From Aeromicrobium yanjiei (GTDB lineage Bacteria; Actinomycetota; Actinomycetes; Propionibacteriales; Nocardioidaceae), in the NCBI RefSeq assembly GCF_009649075.1, contig NZ_CP045737.1:558001-622000 (forward strand): a stretch of DNA of 64,000 bases. The letters are read 5' to 3'. Below are positions 56,433 through 64,000 of the stretch, piece by piece (positions within the stretch are counted from its first letter, which is position 1; each line of letters begins with the position of its first letter). A program made the translations under genes and the position numbers. Below the pieces are notes generated by a model. It worked only from the letters and a program-made list of their open reading frames with translations, was not told the DNA's origin and made no database searches.

Positions 56433-56805
56433 TTTCGAGAACACGAACGAGTGGGACCCCGGGACGGTGCGCACGACGCGCACCGGCGGGGACGGTGGCC
56501 TCGGCACGACGTACGCGAACCGGTCGGAGTTCATGGGCCGCGAGACCGACCTCACCTACGAGACGATCGGCTTCGACCGACCCACGTTCTTCGCGTGCCG
56601 GGGAACCAACAAGACCGCGACCACGATCGACTCGATGACGTTCACCCGCGACGGCGACAGCACCCAGATCCGCTATCGCGCCGACTTCCGGTTCCGCGGC
56701 CTCGCCCGCGCCGCGGCGCCCTTCGTGGTCCGGCCCAAGCTCGAGGGGCTCGCGGACGAGACGGTCGAGCAGATCCGCCGCTCGCTGGAGGCCCCCGGAC
56801 GGTAG
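56368..56805 (+). CDS. SRPBCC family protein
   Basis: A 145-residue protein of the START/Bet v1-like SRPBCC superfamily (polyketide cyclase/dehydrase-like). ERTFTVPRPIEDVFAYLSDFENTNEWDPG at the start, in pieces, is the classic opening helix-grip pattern. GRETDLTYETIGFD and RADFRFRGLARAAAPF follow. These bind hydrophobic ligands in a large cavity; most bacterial ones are unassigned. It lies in the same direction as the MFS gene and overlaps its end by 65 nt, so one message is likely. Confidence 0.85.
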   Translation: MHVERTFTVPRPIEDVFAYLSDFENTNEWDPGTVRTTRTGGDGGLGTTYANRSEFMGRETDLTYETIGFDRPTFFACRGTNKTATTIDSMTFTRDGDSTQIRYRADFRFRGLARAAAPFVVRPKLEGLADETVEQIRRSLEAPGR

Positions 56806-56845
56806 CGGTCCGGCGTGGCCCGCGATCAGCGATAAACTGGGGGCC

Positions 56846-58012
56846 ATGTCCTTGATCGAGTCGCTCGCACGATCCATCGACGTGGTGACCCCCGATCTCA
56901 TCGAGGTCCGCCGTGACCTGCACTCCTCGCCCGAGCTCTCGTGGCACGAGGAGCGCACGACGGACGTGGTCGCGACGTGGATGGACAAGATCGGCGTGCC
57001 CTACGAGCGCTTCGAGGGCACCGGCCTGATGGCCGAGATCGGTCCGTCCGAGGGGCCCATCGTGGCGCTGCGCGCGGATCTGGACGCGCTCCCCGTCATC
57101 GAGACGTCCCAGGATCCCTGGCGGTCCACCGTCCCGGGCGTCTCGCACTCGTGCGGTCACGACGTGCACGTCGCGTCGCTGCTCGGTGCCGGGATCGCCC
57201 TGGCGCACGCCCACGCCGATCACGGGCTCCCGTTCCACGTGCGGCTGCTGTTCCAGCCCGCCGAGGAGGTCATGCCGGGCGGCGCGCTGAAGCTGCTCGC
57301 GGCCGGGGCGCTCAAGGGCGTCTCGCGGATCTTCGCGCTGCACTGCGACCCGTCGCTGGACGTCGGCCAGGTCGGCCTGCGCGAGGGGCCCATCACCGGC
57401 GCTTCCGACCACGTCCACGTCGTGCTGTCGGGACGGGGCGGCCACACGTCGCGGCCCCACCTGACCGAGGATCTCACGTACGCCCTCGGCAGCCTGCTCG
57501 TGCAGCTGCCCGCGGTGCTGTCGCGGCGGTTCGACCCCCGGGCGGGGGCGAGTCTCGTGTGGGGCCAGGTGCAGTCCGGCAACGCCGCCAACGTCATCCC
57601 GTCCAGCGGCGAGCTCCGGGGCACGATCCGCATGCTGGACGCGTCCGCGTGGCACCAGGCCGAGCATCTGGTCCGCGGCATCATCAGCGACCTGATCGAG
57701 CCGTTCGGGGTCAGCGCAGAGGTCAACTACACGCGCGGCGTCCCGCCCGTCGTCAACGACTTCGGCGCGACGCAGGTCCTGCGACGGGCCGTCACGGAGG
57801 CGATCGGGCCGAGCGGTGTCGCGACGACCTCGCAGAGCCTCGGCGGCGAGGACTTCGCCTGGTACGTCGAGGCGGTCCCCGGCGCCATGGGACGTCTCGG
57901 CACCCGCACCCCCGACGGCCCGACGTACGACCTGCACCAGGGCAACCTGCGGGTCGACGAGCGCGCGATCGCGGTCGGTGCGAAGGTCCTGGCCAGCGCC
58001 GCTGTGAGCTGA
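56846..58012 (+). CDS. M20-family amidohydrolase (N-acyl amino acid hydrolase)
   Basis: A 388-residue metal-dependent amidohydrolase of peptidase family M20D. DLHSSPELSWHEERT begins it, VALRADLDALPV has the metal-bridging aspartate, SCGHDVHVASLLGAG and QPAEEVMPGGA supply further ligands and the catalytic glutamate, and the dimerisation domain fills the middle. It hydrolyses N-acyl or N-carbamoyl amino acids, indole-acetyl conjugates or similar; the exact substrate is unknown. TAAACT (56833-56838) is 7 nt before the ATG. Confidence 0.92.
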   Translation: MSLIESLARSIDVVTPDLIEVRRDLHSSPELSWHEERTTDVVATWMDKIGVPYERFEGTGLMAEIGPSEGPIVALRADLDALPVIETSQDPWRSTVPGVSHSCGHDVHVASLLGAGIALAHAHADHGLPFHVRLLFQPAEEVMPGGALKLLAAGALKGVSRIFALHCDPSLDVGQVGLREGPITGASDHVHVVLSGRGGHTSRPHLTEDLTYALGSLLVQLPAVLSRRFDPRAGASLVWGQVQSGNAANVIPSSGELRGTIRMLDASAWHQAEHLVRGIISDLIEPFGVSAEVNYTRGVPPVVNDFGATQVLRRAVTEAIGPSGVATTSQSLGGEDFAWYVEAVPGAMGRLGTRTPDGPTYDLHQGNLRVDERAIAVGAKVLASAAVS

Positions 58013-58161
58013 GCCACGCGGCACGTGCTCTGCGCGGCCCCAAATGGTGAAGAAACGGTTAAGGGCGCCTCCAATCCCGGGGGTGTGGTCCCGAAGCCGT
58101 GGGGCAAAGATTAAGGTTCGACTCACGAGCCGGGCACCCGGCTCCGTTTCGAGGAGGAATT

Positions 58162-59226
58162 TTGCGTCGATCGACGAAGGCCACCGCCATCGCGGGTCTG
58201 GCCGTGCTGGTGCTCGCTGCCGCGGGCTGTGGCAAGAACAGTGACGGAAGCGACGGCGGAAGCGACAAGTCCGGCTCCAAGGACAACTGCGTCAAGGCCG
58301 ATCCCGACAAGAAGGTCGGCATGGCGTTCGACGTCGGCGGACGCGGCGACCAGTCCTTCAACGACTCGGCAGCCAAGGGCCTGGACAAGGCCGCGTGCGA
58401 GCTCGGACTCACGGTCCAGACCGCAGAGGCGCAGGACGGCGAGCCCGAGTCGGCTCGCGAGGGTCGCCTGCAGCAGCTCGTCGACGCCGGGTTCGACCCC
58501 GTCATCGCGGTCGGCTTCGCGTACTCCCCGTCGCTGGCCAAGGTCGCCAAGGCCAACCCCGACGTGAACTTCGCGATTGTCGACGACGCGGTCGAGGGCA
58601 AGAACATCGCGAACCTGCTGTTCGCCGAGGAGCAGGGCTCGTTCCTGGTCGGTGCGGCCGCAGCCCTGGAGAGCAAGTCCAAGAACATCGGCTTCGTCGG
58701 TGGCGTCGAGACGCCCCTGATCAAGAAGTTCGAGGCGGGCTACACCGCTGGCGCCAAGGCGGTCGACAAGAGCATCAAGGTCCAGTCGCGCTACCTCTCG
58801 CAGCCGCCGGACTTCAGCGGCTTCGGCGACCCGGCCAAGGGCAAGACCACGGCCGAGGGCATGTTCGACGCCGGTGCGGACGTCGTCTACCACGCAGCAG
58901 GCGGCTCCGGCGGCGGCGTCTTCGAGGCTGCTTCCGCGGCCGGCAAGAAGGCCATCGGCGTCGACTCCGACCAGGCCCTGACGGCCGACAAGTCGGTCCG
59001 CGACGTGATCCTGACGTCGATGCTCAAGAACATCGACGTGGCGGTCTTCGACTACCTCGAGAGCGTCGAGAAGGGCGAGAACGTCAGCGGCCCCAAGGTC
59101 TATGACCTCAAGGTCGACGGTGTCGGCTACTCCACCACCGGTGGCCAGGTCGACGAGATCAAGGAAAAGCTGGACGGCTACAAGCAGCAGATCATCGACG
59201 GGGAGATCACGGTCCCGACGAAGTAG
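58162..59226 (+). CDS. BMP-family (PnrA-like) nucleoside-binding lipoprotein
   Basis: A 354-residue solute-binding lipoprotein of the BMP/Med/PnrA type, which captures purine or pyrimidine nucleosides. The signal peptide with LAAAGC (Cys near residue 24) is followed by the domain with FDVGGRGDQSFND, a family landmark, and AAGGSGGGVFEAA later. The start is TTG 58162, with AGGAGGA 5-11 nt upstream; no in-frame ATG fits the signal peptide. It heads an importer operon with two permeases, an ATPase and cytidine deaminase. The 149-bp gap upstream should contain its promoter; no named RNA element is seen there. Confidence 0.93.
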   Translation: MRRSTKATAIAGLAVLVLAAAGCGKNSDGSDGGSDKSGSKDNCVKADPDKKVGMAFDVGGRGDQSFNDSAAKGLDKAACELGLTVQTAEAQDGEPESAREGRLQQLVDAGFDPVIAVGFAYSPSLAKVAKANPDVNFAIVDDAVEGKNIANLLFAEEQGSFLVGAAAALESKSKNIGFVGGVETPLIKKFEAGYTAGAKAVDKSIKVQSRYLSQPPDFSGFGDPAKGKTTAEGMFDAGADVVYHAAGGSGGGVFEAASAAGKKAIGVDSDQALTADKSVRDVILTSMLKNIDVAVFDYLESVEKGENVSGPKVYDLKVDGVGYSTTGGQVDEIKEKLDGYKQQIIDGEITVPTK

Positions 59227-59238
59227 GCACTGAGAGAC

Positions 59239-59276
59239 CTGGCCCGGGACCCCGCTGTAGCGTGGTCCCGGGCCAG
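59239..59276 (+). terminator. Hairpin between the binding-protein and ATPase genes (attenuator-like)
   Basis: CTGGCCCGGGACC (59239-59251) pairs perfectly with GGTCCCGGGCCAG (59264-59276), loop 12 nt; a TTTTT run lies 17 nt later (59293-59297). It can stop or slow most transcripts after the binding-protein gene, giving an excess of binding protein over transporter, a common arrangement. Confidence 0.75.
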
Positions 59277-59327
59277 GGTCGTCCTGTCGTACTTTTTCCA
59301 AGTGAGGCCAGAACTGATGGGCAGAGT

Positions 59328-60851
59328 GTGAACACCACGAGCACGACCGACGACGTCGTCGTCCGCCTGCGTGACATCGGCAAGACGTTCCCCGGCGTGG
59401 TCGCCAACCACGACATCAACATCGACGTGAGGCGTGGCACCGTCCACGCGATCGTGGGCGAGAACGGCGCCGGCAAGTCGACGCTGATGAAGATCCTGTA
59501 CGGCGTCCAGAAGCCGGACTCCGGCACCATCGAGGTCAACGGCAACCTCGTGAACCTGTCGTCCCCAGCCGATGCGATCGCCGCGGGTGTCGGCATGGTG
59601 TTCCAGCACTTCATGCTGGCCGACAACCTCAGCGTGCTCGAGAACGTCGTGCTCGGAGCCGAGAAGATGCACGGCATCGGCGACAAGGCCCGCGCGCGCA
59701 TCCGCGAGATCTCCGACTCGTACGGCCTCGGCATCGACCCGGACACGCTGGTCGAGGACCTCGGCGTCGGCGCCCGCCAGCGCGTCGAGATCCTGAAGGT
59801 CCTCTACCGCGGCGCGTCGATCATCATCCTGGACGAGCCCACCGCCGTGCTGGTGCCCCAGGAGGTCGACGAGCTGTTCGGCAACCTGCAGGAGCTCACC
59901 CGTGAGGGCCTCGCCGTCATCTTCATCTCCCACAAGCTGGACGAGGTGCTGGCGGCCGCGGACGAGGTCACGGTCGTCCGCCGGGGCACGACCGTCGCGA
60001 CCGTGGACGCCTCCTCGGTCAACTCGCGCCAGCTCGCCGAGATGATGGTCGGCTCCGAGCTGCCCAGCCCCAGCACCGAGACCTCGACCGTGACCGACCA
60101 GGTCATCCTCGAGGTCCGCGACCTGACCCTCCCGTCGGAGGGCAGCCGCGACCTGCTGAGCCACATCGACCTGGTGATCCGCTCGGGCGAGGTCCTGGGC
60201 GTCGCGGGGGTCGAGGGCAACGGCCAGGCCGAGCTGGTCGAGGCCATCATGGGCATGCGCTCGGGCACCACGGGATCGATCACCCTGGCCGGCAAGGACC
60301 TGGCGGGGCGCTCGACCCGCGACCGCCGCGAGGCCGGCATCGGCTACATCCCCGAGGACCGTCACCGCCACGGCCTCCTGCTCGACTCGCCGCTGTGGGA
60401 GAACCGCATCCTCGGTCACCAGACGCGTGAGCCGAACGTGAAGGGCCCGCTGATCGACCGCGGGGGAGCGCGTCAGGACACCCAGCGCATCGTGGACCAG
60501 TACGACGTCCGCACCCCGGGCATCGACACGCTCGCGCGGGCGCTGTCCGGCGGCAACCAGCAAAAGCTCATCGTGGGCCGCGAGATGGCCGACGACCCGG
60601 TGCTGCTGATCGCGTCGCACCCCACCCGCGGCGTCGACATCGGCGCGCAGGCGGCCATCTGGGGCCACATCAAGCGGGCCCGGCGCGAAGGGCTCGCGGT
60701 GCTGCTGATCTCGGCCGACCTCGACGAGCTCATCGGCCTGTCCGACACCATCCGGGTGATCCTGCGCGGTCGCCTCGGCGAGACCTTCGACCCCGCGACG
60801 GTGACCCCGTCGATGCTGGGCTCGGCGATGACAGGAGCAGACGCGTCATGA
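59328..60851 (+). CDS. Nucleoside ABC transporter ATP-binding protein (duplicated ATPase)
   Basis: A 507-residue ATPase with two nucleotide-binding domains in tandem, as in BmpB/YufO and RbsA. The first (residues 1-250) has GENGAGKST, ILDEPTAVLVP and an atypical signature LGVGARQRVEI. The second has GVEGNGQAE as a degenerate Walker A and an intact LSGGNQQKLIVGRE. So only the first site likely hydrolyses ATP. GTG 59328 is chosen because upstream frames include the hairpin. It overlaps the first permease gene by 4 nt. Confidence 0.93.
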   Translation: MNTTSTTDDVVVRLRDIGKTFPGVVANHDINIDVRRGTVHAIVGENGAGKSTLMKILYGVQKPDSGTIEVNGNLVNLSSPADAIAAGVGMVFQHFMLADNLSVLENVVLGAEKMHGIGDKARARIREISDSYGLGIDPDTLVEDLGVGARQRVEILKVLYRGASIIILDEPTAVLVPQEVDELFGNLQELTREGLAVIFISHKLDEVLAAADEVTVVRRGTTVATVDASSVNSRQLAEMMVGSELPSPSTETSTVTDQVILEVRDLTLPSEGSRDLLSHIDLVIRSGEVLGVAGVEGNGQAELVEAIMGMRSGTTGSITLAGKDLAGRSTRDRREAGIGYIPEDRHRHGLLLDSPLWENRILGHQTREPNVKGPLIDRGGARQDTQRIVDQYDVRTPGIDTLARALSGGNQQKLIVGREMADDPVLLIASHPTRGVDIGAQAAIWGHIKRARREGLAVLLISADLDELIGLSDTIRVILRGRLGETFDPATVTPSMLGSAMTGADAS

Positions 60852-61957
60852 AGAGCCCTCGTACGACCAAGATCGCGCTGGCGATCGGGGCCCCCGTGCT
60901 CGCCCTCGTGGCGGCGTTCCTCATCACGAGCCTCGTGCTCGTCCTGGCGGGCGACGACGTCGGCGGTGTGTGGAGCCAGATCCTGAGCCTGCCCACCGAC
61001 CGGGGCTACGTCAACATCATCAACGCCGCGACGGTCTACTACCTCTCGGCGATCGCGGTGGCCATCGGCTTCAAGATGAACCTGTTCAACATCGGCGTCG
61101 ATGGTCAGTACCGGGTCGCGGCGTTCACCGCCGCGGTCGTGGCCGGCGAGGGCTGGCTGCCGGGCTACTTCAACACCGCCCTGGCGATGGTCGCCGCGGT
61201 CCTGGTCGGTGCGGCGTGGGCCGGCATCGCAGGCCTGCTGCGGGTCACCCGCGGCGTCAGCGAGGTCATCTCGACGATCATGCTCAACTCGATCGCGACG
61301 GCCCTCGTGGCGTACCTGCTGCGCAAGGCCGCGGTCGACAACTCCGGCAGCAACATCACCGCGACCAAGGAGGTCCCCGAGGGCAGCCGCGTCGGCGGCT
61401 TCAGCCTGTTCGGCGACGTGCCGGCGACGGTCTACGGCCTCGTGCTCCTCGCGGTCGCGGTCGGCTTCCTGTACTGGTTCGTCATCAACAAGACCCGCTT
61501 CGGCTTCGACCTGCGCGCCACGGGCGCCTCGGAGTCGGCCGCGGTGGCCAGCGGCATCAACGTCAAGAAGATGATCGTGATCTCGATGCTGCTGTCCGGC
61601 GGTGCCGCAGGGCTCGTGGGCATGCCGCTGCTGTTCGGCAACGACTACGCGTACGGCTCGACGTTCCAGTCAGGCCTCGGCTTCGCCGGCATCGCGATCG
61701 CGTTGCTGGGTCGCAACCACCCGGTCGGGATCGCGCTCGGCGCCCTGCTGTTCGCCTTCCTCGACGAGCAGTCCAATCCGCTGCAGATCCTGCTCAACGT
61801 CTCGCCCGACATCGTCAAGATCACCCAGGGCACGATCGTGCTCACGGTCGTCATCGCGTACGAGGTGGTCCGTCGCTACGGCGTGCGGATCGAGCAACGC
61901 AGGGTGGCAAGCGCCCTCGATGACCAGCCCGCGACGACGAAGGAGGTGTCCGCATGA
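60848..61957 (+). CDS. Nucleoside ABC transporter permease (BmpC/NupP-like)
   Basis: A 369-residue permease with nine to ten helices of the BPD_transp_2 family. GFKMNLFNIGVDGQY and GVSEVISTIMLNSIA are diagnostic, and RATGASESAAVASGI is the cytoplasmic loop that touches the ATPase. ATG 60848 overlaps the ATPase stop by 4 nt, and the next permease overlaps by 4 nt as well. Together they form the membrane pore for nucleoside uptake. Confidence 0.93.
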   Translation: MKSPRTTKIALAIGAPVLALVAAFLITSLVLVLAGDDVGGVWSQILSLPTDRGYVNIINAATVYYLSAIAVAIGFKMNLFNIGVDGQYRVAAFTAAVVAGEGWLPGYFNTALAMVAAVLVGAAWAGIAGLLRVTRGVSEVISTIMLNSIATALVAYLLRKAAVDNSGSNITATKEVPEGSRVGGFSLFGDVPATVYGLVLLAVAVGFLYWFVINKTRFGFDLRATGASESAAVASGINVKKMIVISMLLSGGAAGLVGMPLLFGNDYAYGSTFQSGLGFAGIAIALLGRNHPVGIALGALLFAFLDEQSNPLQILLNVSPDIVKITQGTIVLTVVIAYEVVRRYGVRIEQRRVASALDDQPATTKEVSA

Positions 61958-63207
61958 GCGCCGTCAACGACGTCGTCGCGCCGGTCAAGGCCGCCGCGCA
62001 GAAGCTCACGTACGGCTGGATCATGATCTGGCTGGCCGTCGGCCTCGTGCTGTTCTCGCTGCTGCGCATCATCACGGGCGCGAACGACCTGGACTCCTCG
62101 GGCACGCTGCGCGCGACGCTCGTCGCGGCGGTGCCGATCGGCCTGGCCGGTCTCGGCGGCCTGTGGTCCGAGCGGGCCGGCGTCGTCAACATCGGCCTCG
62201 AGGGCATGATGATCCTCGGCACCTTCGGTGCGGGCTACTTCGGCTACTTCTACAGCCCCTGGCAGGGCGTCCTCGGCGCGATCGCCCTGGGCGCGGTCGG
62301 CGGTCTGCTGCACGCGGTCGCGACCGTGATCTTCGGCGTCGACCACATCGTGTCGGGCGTCGCGATCAACATCATCGCCCTGGGTGCGGTGCAGTACCTC
62401 GCCGCGCTCGCGTTCACGGGCGTGCCCGGTGGCGGCCAGACCCAGTCGCCGACCATCCCGAGCTTGCCGTCGGTGACGCTGGACTTCCTGTCCGATCCGC
62501 TCGGCGACCTCGAGCGCAAGCACTGGTTCGTGGTGTCCGACCTCGCCTCGGTCGTGCGGGCGCTCGTGACCAACCTGTCGGTGCTGACGATCATCTGCCT
62601 GCTCCTGTTCGTGCTGACCTGGTACGTCCTGTGGAAGACCCCGTTCGGCCTGCGTCTGCGCTCGTGCGGCGAGAGCCCCGCGGCGGCGGAGTCCCTCGGC
62701 GTCAACGTCATCCGCTACAAGTTCATCGCGGTCGTCATCTCCGGCGGGTTCGCCGGTCTGGCCGGTGGCTTCCTGGCGCTCGTGGCCTCCAGCACGTTCC
62801 GTGACGGCCAGACGGGCGGACGCGGCTACATCGGCCTCGCGGCGATGATCTTCGGCAACTGGCGCCCCGGTGGACTGCTCGCCGGCGCGGGCCTGTTCGG
62901 CTACACCGACACCCTGCGGCTGCGCGGCGGAGGCGAGACCATCCACGGTCTCCTGCTCCTGGTCGCGGTCGGTATCGTGCTCTACGGCATCTGGCAGTAC
63001 CGCAAGACCCGTCGCGTCTCGACGTTGATCGGTGCGTTGCTCGGCGTGGGCGTCGCGGTCTGGTACTTCGCGACGGACTCGATCCCCGAGGACCTCACCG
63101 GCATGACGCCGTACGTCACGACGCTCCTGGTGCTCGCGTTGTTCTCACAACGACTACGCATGCCGGCAGCCGACGGAAAACCATATCGACGAGGGAGTGC
63201 AGGCTAG
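61954..63207 (+). CDS. Nucleoside ABC transporter permease, second subunit (NupQ-like)
   Basis: A 417-residue permease of the same family. GLWSERAGVVNIGLEGMM and GVDHIVSGVAINIIALG are family motifs, and RSCGESPAAAESLGVN is the coupling loop. The C-terminus adds three extra hydrophobic segments (about residues 330-405) beyond the core bundle, longer than the usual 300-320 residues. Its stop overlaps the cytidine deaminase start (TAGTG), tying nucleoside uptake to salvage. Confidence 0.92.
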   Translation: MSAVNDVVAPVKAAAQKLTYGWIMIWLAVGLVLFSLLRIITGANDLDSSGTLRATLVAAVPIGLAGLGGLWSERAGVVNIGLEGMMILGTFGAGYFGYFYSPWQGVLGAIALGAVGGLLHAVATVIFGVDHIVSGVAINIIALGAVQYLAALAFTGVPGGGQTQSPTIPSLPSVTLDFLSDPLGDLERKHWFVVSDLASVVRALVTNLSVLTIICLLLFVLTWYVLWKTPFGLRLRSCGESPAAAESLGVNVIRYKFIAVVISGGFAGLAGGFLALVASSTFRDGQTGGRGYIGLAAMIFGNWRPGGLLAGAGLFGYTDTLRLRGGGETIHGLLLLVAVGIVLYGIWQYRKTRRVSTLIGALLGVGVAVWYFATDSIPEDLTGMTPYVTTLLVLALFSQRLRMPAADGKPYRRGSAG

Positions 63208-63626
63208 TGGCGCTGGGAATCACCGGAGCGGACGATCCGGTCGACTGGGAGGCACTGACCCGCTACGCGACCGAGGTCATGGGGCGGGCGTACGCGCCGT
63301 ACTCCAAGTACCGGGTCGGCGCGGCCGGGCTGGTCGACGACGGCCGGGTCGTGCTCGGCTGCAACGTCGAGAACGCCGCGTACGGCGTCGCGCTGTGCGC
63401 CGAGTGCGGCATGGTCTCGGCCCTGCACTCGACCGGCGGCGGACGTCTGCGCGCGGTCGCGTGCGTCGACGCGGCAGGGGCGGCCATCATGCCGTGCGGG
63501 CGCTGCCGGCAGCTGCTGTGGGAGAACGGCGGTCCCACGATGCAGCTCATGACGCCCAAGGGCGTCCGGACCATGGCCGAGGTGCTGCCCGACGCGTTCG
63601 GCGCGGACGACCTGGGGATCCAGTGA
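63207..63626 (+). CDS. cdd: Cytidine deaminase
   Basis: A 139-residue homotetrameric-type cytidine deaminase converting (deoxy)cytidine to (deoxy)uridine. Zinc ligands Cys64 in CAE and Cys97/Cys100 in PCGRC surround the catalytic Glu66; NVENAAYG contacts the ribose. Length matches the small tetrameric class. GTG 63207 overlaps the permease stop, and its own stop overlaps the P450 start (GTGA), placing it in the importer operon. Confidence 0.96.
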   Translation: MALGITGADDPVDWEALTRYATEVMGRAYAPYSKYRVGAAGLVDDGRVVLGCNVENAAYGVALCAECGMVSALHSTGGGRLRAVACVDAAGAAIMPCGRCRQLLWENGGPTMQLMTPKGVRTMAEVLPDAFGADDLGIQ

Positions 63627-64000
63627 CCGCCGGAGCCGTCCAGGTCGACCTCGGCTCGCCGGACTTCGTCCGCGATCCCTACCCGGTCCTGGCGTCGCTG
63701 CGCCAGGAGGGCCCCGTGCTCTGGCACGAGCCGATGGGCGCGTGGCTCGCGACGACCCACGACGCGGTGAGCCAGGTGCTGCGCAACCGGGCGTTCGGGC
63801 GGCTGTGGACCGACTGGGAGCCCACGTCGGAGATGGAGCCGTTCAACGCCCTCCACCGCAACCAGATGATGGAGAACGAGCCCCCGACGCACACCCGTCT
63901 GCGGCGGCTCGTCGCGGCGGCTTTCGGCCGCGGTCACGTCGAGCGGATGCGTCCGCGCGTCGAGGACCTCGCCCGGAGCATGGTCGCCGAGCTCGGCGAG
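63623..64000 (+). CDS. Cytochrome P450, N-terminal part (cut by window edge)
   Basis: The first 126 residues of a bacterial soluble P450. DPYPVLASLRQEGPVLW is the typical A-helix/beta-1 opening, AVSQVLRNRAFGR the B-helix region, and NEPPTHTRLRRLVAAAF the C-helix segment with H and R that contact the heme propionates. The I-helix and heme cysteine lie outside the window. GTG 63623 overlaps the cdd stop by 4 nt, so it is translated in the nucleoside-salvage operon, which is unexpected. Confidence 0.9.
   Translation, partial: MTAGAVQVDLGSPDFVRDPYPVLASLRQEGPVLWHEPMGAWLATTHDAVSQVLRNRAFGRLWTDWEPTSEMEPFNALHRNQMMENEPPTHTRLRRLVAAAFGRGHVERMRPRVEDLARSMVAELGE

Overview
This is a gene-dense, very GC-rich bacterial chromosome segment with strong third-position G/C. 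The gene families and gene order point to an actinobacterium, most likely family Nocardioidaceae (Aeromicrobium/Nocardioides-like). Supporting signs are a CIRCE-controlled groEL without groES, a DUF3263 - LytR_C - otsB block, a DUF222/HNH protein, and a threonine-synthase-like gene - MoaD/CysO-like gene - cold-shock gene - groEL order that I recall from Streptomyces. No phage, insertion sequence, integrase or CRISPR array is visible. The window is essentially core and housekeeping chromosome with some lineage-specific genes.

Layout. 1-2.5 kb: FAD-linked sugar/alditol oxidase (cut by the edge), amino acid deaminase/aldolase, and a divergent lipoprotein. 2.5-8.2 kb: tRNA-Thr(TGT), a DUF222-HNH nuclease, and a minus-strand run of PLP decarboxylase, GGDEF-EAL protein and acyl-synthase-like GNAT. 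8.4-13.4 kb: VOC protein, UBP-type zinc finger, a UvrA/DrrC-like ATPase with a one-base frameshift, WYL regulator and DUF1761 protein. 13.4-18.9 kb: fdhD, a tandem hairpin repeat, AI-2E-family permease, ung and two MFS carriers. 19-25.7 kb: ald with its Lrp/AsnC regulator, acetyltransferases, ASCH protein, S1P-lyase-like PLP enzyme and a GPH symporter. 25.7-29.9 kb: otsA, a Gfo/Idh oxidoreductase, DUF3263, LytR_C and otsB. 30-38.4 kb: a SAM-I riboswitch in front of a threonine-synthase-like gene and a MoaD/CysO-like carrier ending Gly-Gly-Cys, then cspA, an unassigned four-gene membrane/cupredoxin operon, a DHFR-fold protein and groEL. 38.5-42.1 kb: the sulfate ABC operon. 42.4-50.2 kb: purU, a DHA2 exporter with PadR regulator, GNAT, galK-pheA, trpS and a 2H phosphoesterase. 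50.2-54.6 kb: a LysR regulator divergent from sdhCAB. 54.7-58 kb: MarR with MFS exporter, SRPBCC protein and an M20 amidohydrolase. 58.2-64 kb: a BMP-type nucleoside ABC importer, cytidine deaminase and the start of a cytochrome P450.

Three themes cross gene boundaries. First, many genes have a -10-like hexamer exactly 6-7 nt before the start codon, which predicts widespread leaderless transcripts and helped choose starts. Second, operon 3' ends carry paired-hairpin (BIME-like) elements; two of these are clear copies of one 66-bp repeat. Third, the most interesting unit is the SAM riboswitch, the threonine-synthase-like enzyme and the thiocarboxylate-type carrier. Its architecture fits sulfur transfer into homocysteine better than ordinary threonine synthesis, but that is inference.
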